A stretch of DNA of 17,303 bases. Origin: Gracilaria caudata. Taxonomy: Eukaryota > Rhodophyta > Florideophyceae > Gracilariales > Gracilariaceae. Location: positions 1 through 17,303 of the forward strand of contig JASCIV010000536.1 of assembly GCA_030374735.1 (NCBI GenBank), given 5' to 3'. The position numbers and the translations under genes were made by a program. Positions 16,551-17,303 of the stretch are shown in pieces. Position 1 is the stretch's first letter. Each line of letters opens with the position of its first letter. The notes under the pieces are model-generated. The model made no database searches. It was given only the letters and a program-made list of their open reading frames with translations, and was not told the DNA's origin.

Positions 16551-17303
16551 TGTTGACTACGATCGTATGACGACGAAGAAGTGTGGTGAGAACGTAATTT
16601 TTGGTATGGCGCCGGCGATGACAGCCTTTGATAGGGGGACGCAGAAAGACAAACGAAAATGTATGCTTCCGTTGAGAGTACCAGCCCAGCGGGCAAAGAG
16701 CACTAGCAAAGTCAATAGCAAATCAGCAACAAACGAAGGGAAGACAACACAACAGAGAGATGCGGAGGGCCAAGCTTAGACACCGTAATATATTTAGACA
16801 CAAAGAAAGAGCAAAGATATATGTATTGGCGAAGATATGAAATGTGTCACAACACGGTAATGGGAAGAGGAACTCAGTGTGGTGCAAACTGTAGTGCAAA
16901 TCGCCATATGGAAGGGTTTGGAGTGATGCCATTTATATGGTCGAAGTTAGTCCCCGGTCGGGCCTTTCGTATTATGACGAGCTATTTCTCGAGTTATCGC
17001 TAATTAGCCCATGTTACGGGTGTGCCTATAGAGGCTATAGGATTGGCCCGGTTGCTAAAGGACATTTTCCCGTTGTCACGAGTCAGTGCTCCACACGCGC
17101 GGCTCGTTATTCTGATCTTTCGATCTCGACCGTTGGATACGGATACCGCTCGATGCATCGCTTCGCCCGACAGTGTCGGCTGCATTGCTGATTCTACGCC
17201 GTTTCACCTCCGGCTGCATCGCAGGACGGGGTCACCCGGTTTACACCCGGCTCGTGTTGACCCTACTGGAGGGCTCTGTCTCTGACCTACTCCTATAGGG
17301 AGC
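16551..17303. other. unassigned right end, short palindromes
   Basis: No gene is recognised. The first about 250 bp should include the 5' flank and possibly the terminal repeat of the hAT relic, but its edge is not visible. Farther on there are small palindromes: CCTATAG-AGG-CTATAGG (17025-17041) and CCGACA-G-TGTCGG (17167-17179). A TGTTGA at 17255 could open a long terminal repeat continuing beyond the window. Composition changes near 16930 to a more GC-rich, repeat-like texture. Confidence 0.35.

Noticed and set aside
16930..17303. tRNA or SINE promoter
   Set aside because: I looked for an A box/B box pair and a cloverleaf and found no convincing match.

Overview
This looks like nuclear DNA of a compact-genome eukaryotic protist. 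The support is long, mostly uninterrupted ORFs opened by ATG, two candidate GT-AG introns (one with a perfect TACTAAC branch box), a TATA box, N-glycosylation sequons and signal peptides in predicted proteins, and decayed hAT and Ty3/gypsy elements. A red alga (Florideophyceae-like) is my first guess and an oomycete the alternative. The sequence alone does not decide this. I see no rRNA, tRNA, CRISPR array or prokaryotic operon.

Left part (1-5727). After an AT-rich leader with short palindromes comes an intronless gene (812-1852, +). It encodes a protein-kinase-like fold with the catalytic residues replaced (a pseudokinase) and a repetitive acidic/serine tail. Convergent to it lies a membrane glycoprotein gene (2014-3453, -). 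Its paralogue (4258-5727, +) lies head to head across an 804 bp spacer. The two share architecture: an N-terminal hydrophobic hairpin, a glycosylated ectodomain, one C-terminal membrane span and a cytosolic signature ending in W-G-G.

Middle part (5728-10228). A third membrane-protein gene (6074-7734, -) has no ATG at the start of its main open frame. It is best explained by a 221 bp intron joining it to a Pro/Ser-rich first exon. Next is a frame-broken Ty3/gypsy pol fragment (about 8111-8880, +). After it comes a small TATA-driven gene (9356-9967, +) for a secreted protein made of two copies of an eight-cysteine module.

Right part (10229-17303). Two long minus-strand ORFs (13140-11800 and 11749-10562) are most likely one gene of about 821 codons. 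A 113 bp intron between them has GTAAGT, TACTAAC and CAG signals and restores frame exactly. Upstream lies about 1.6 kb without a convincing gene. It is followed by a very CpG-rich, Z-DNA-prone patch (about 14770-15110), two poly(A) tracts, and a degenerate hAT transposase (about 15212-16550, -) that stops at the second poly(A) tract. The last 750 bp are unassigned.

Together the window holds four orphan membrane or membrane-associated proteins, one secreted Cys-rich protein and a pseudokinase, separated by transposon debris. A lineage-specific cell-surface or signalling repertoire is a reasonable reading. No functional link between the genes is shown by the sequence.
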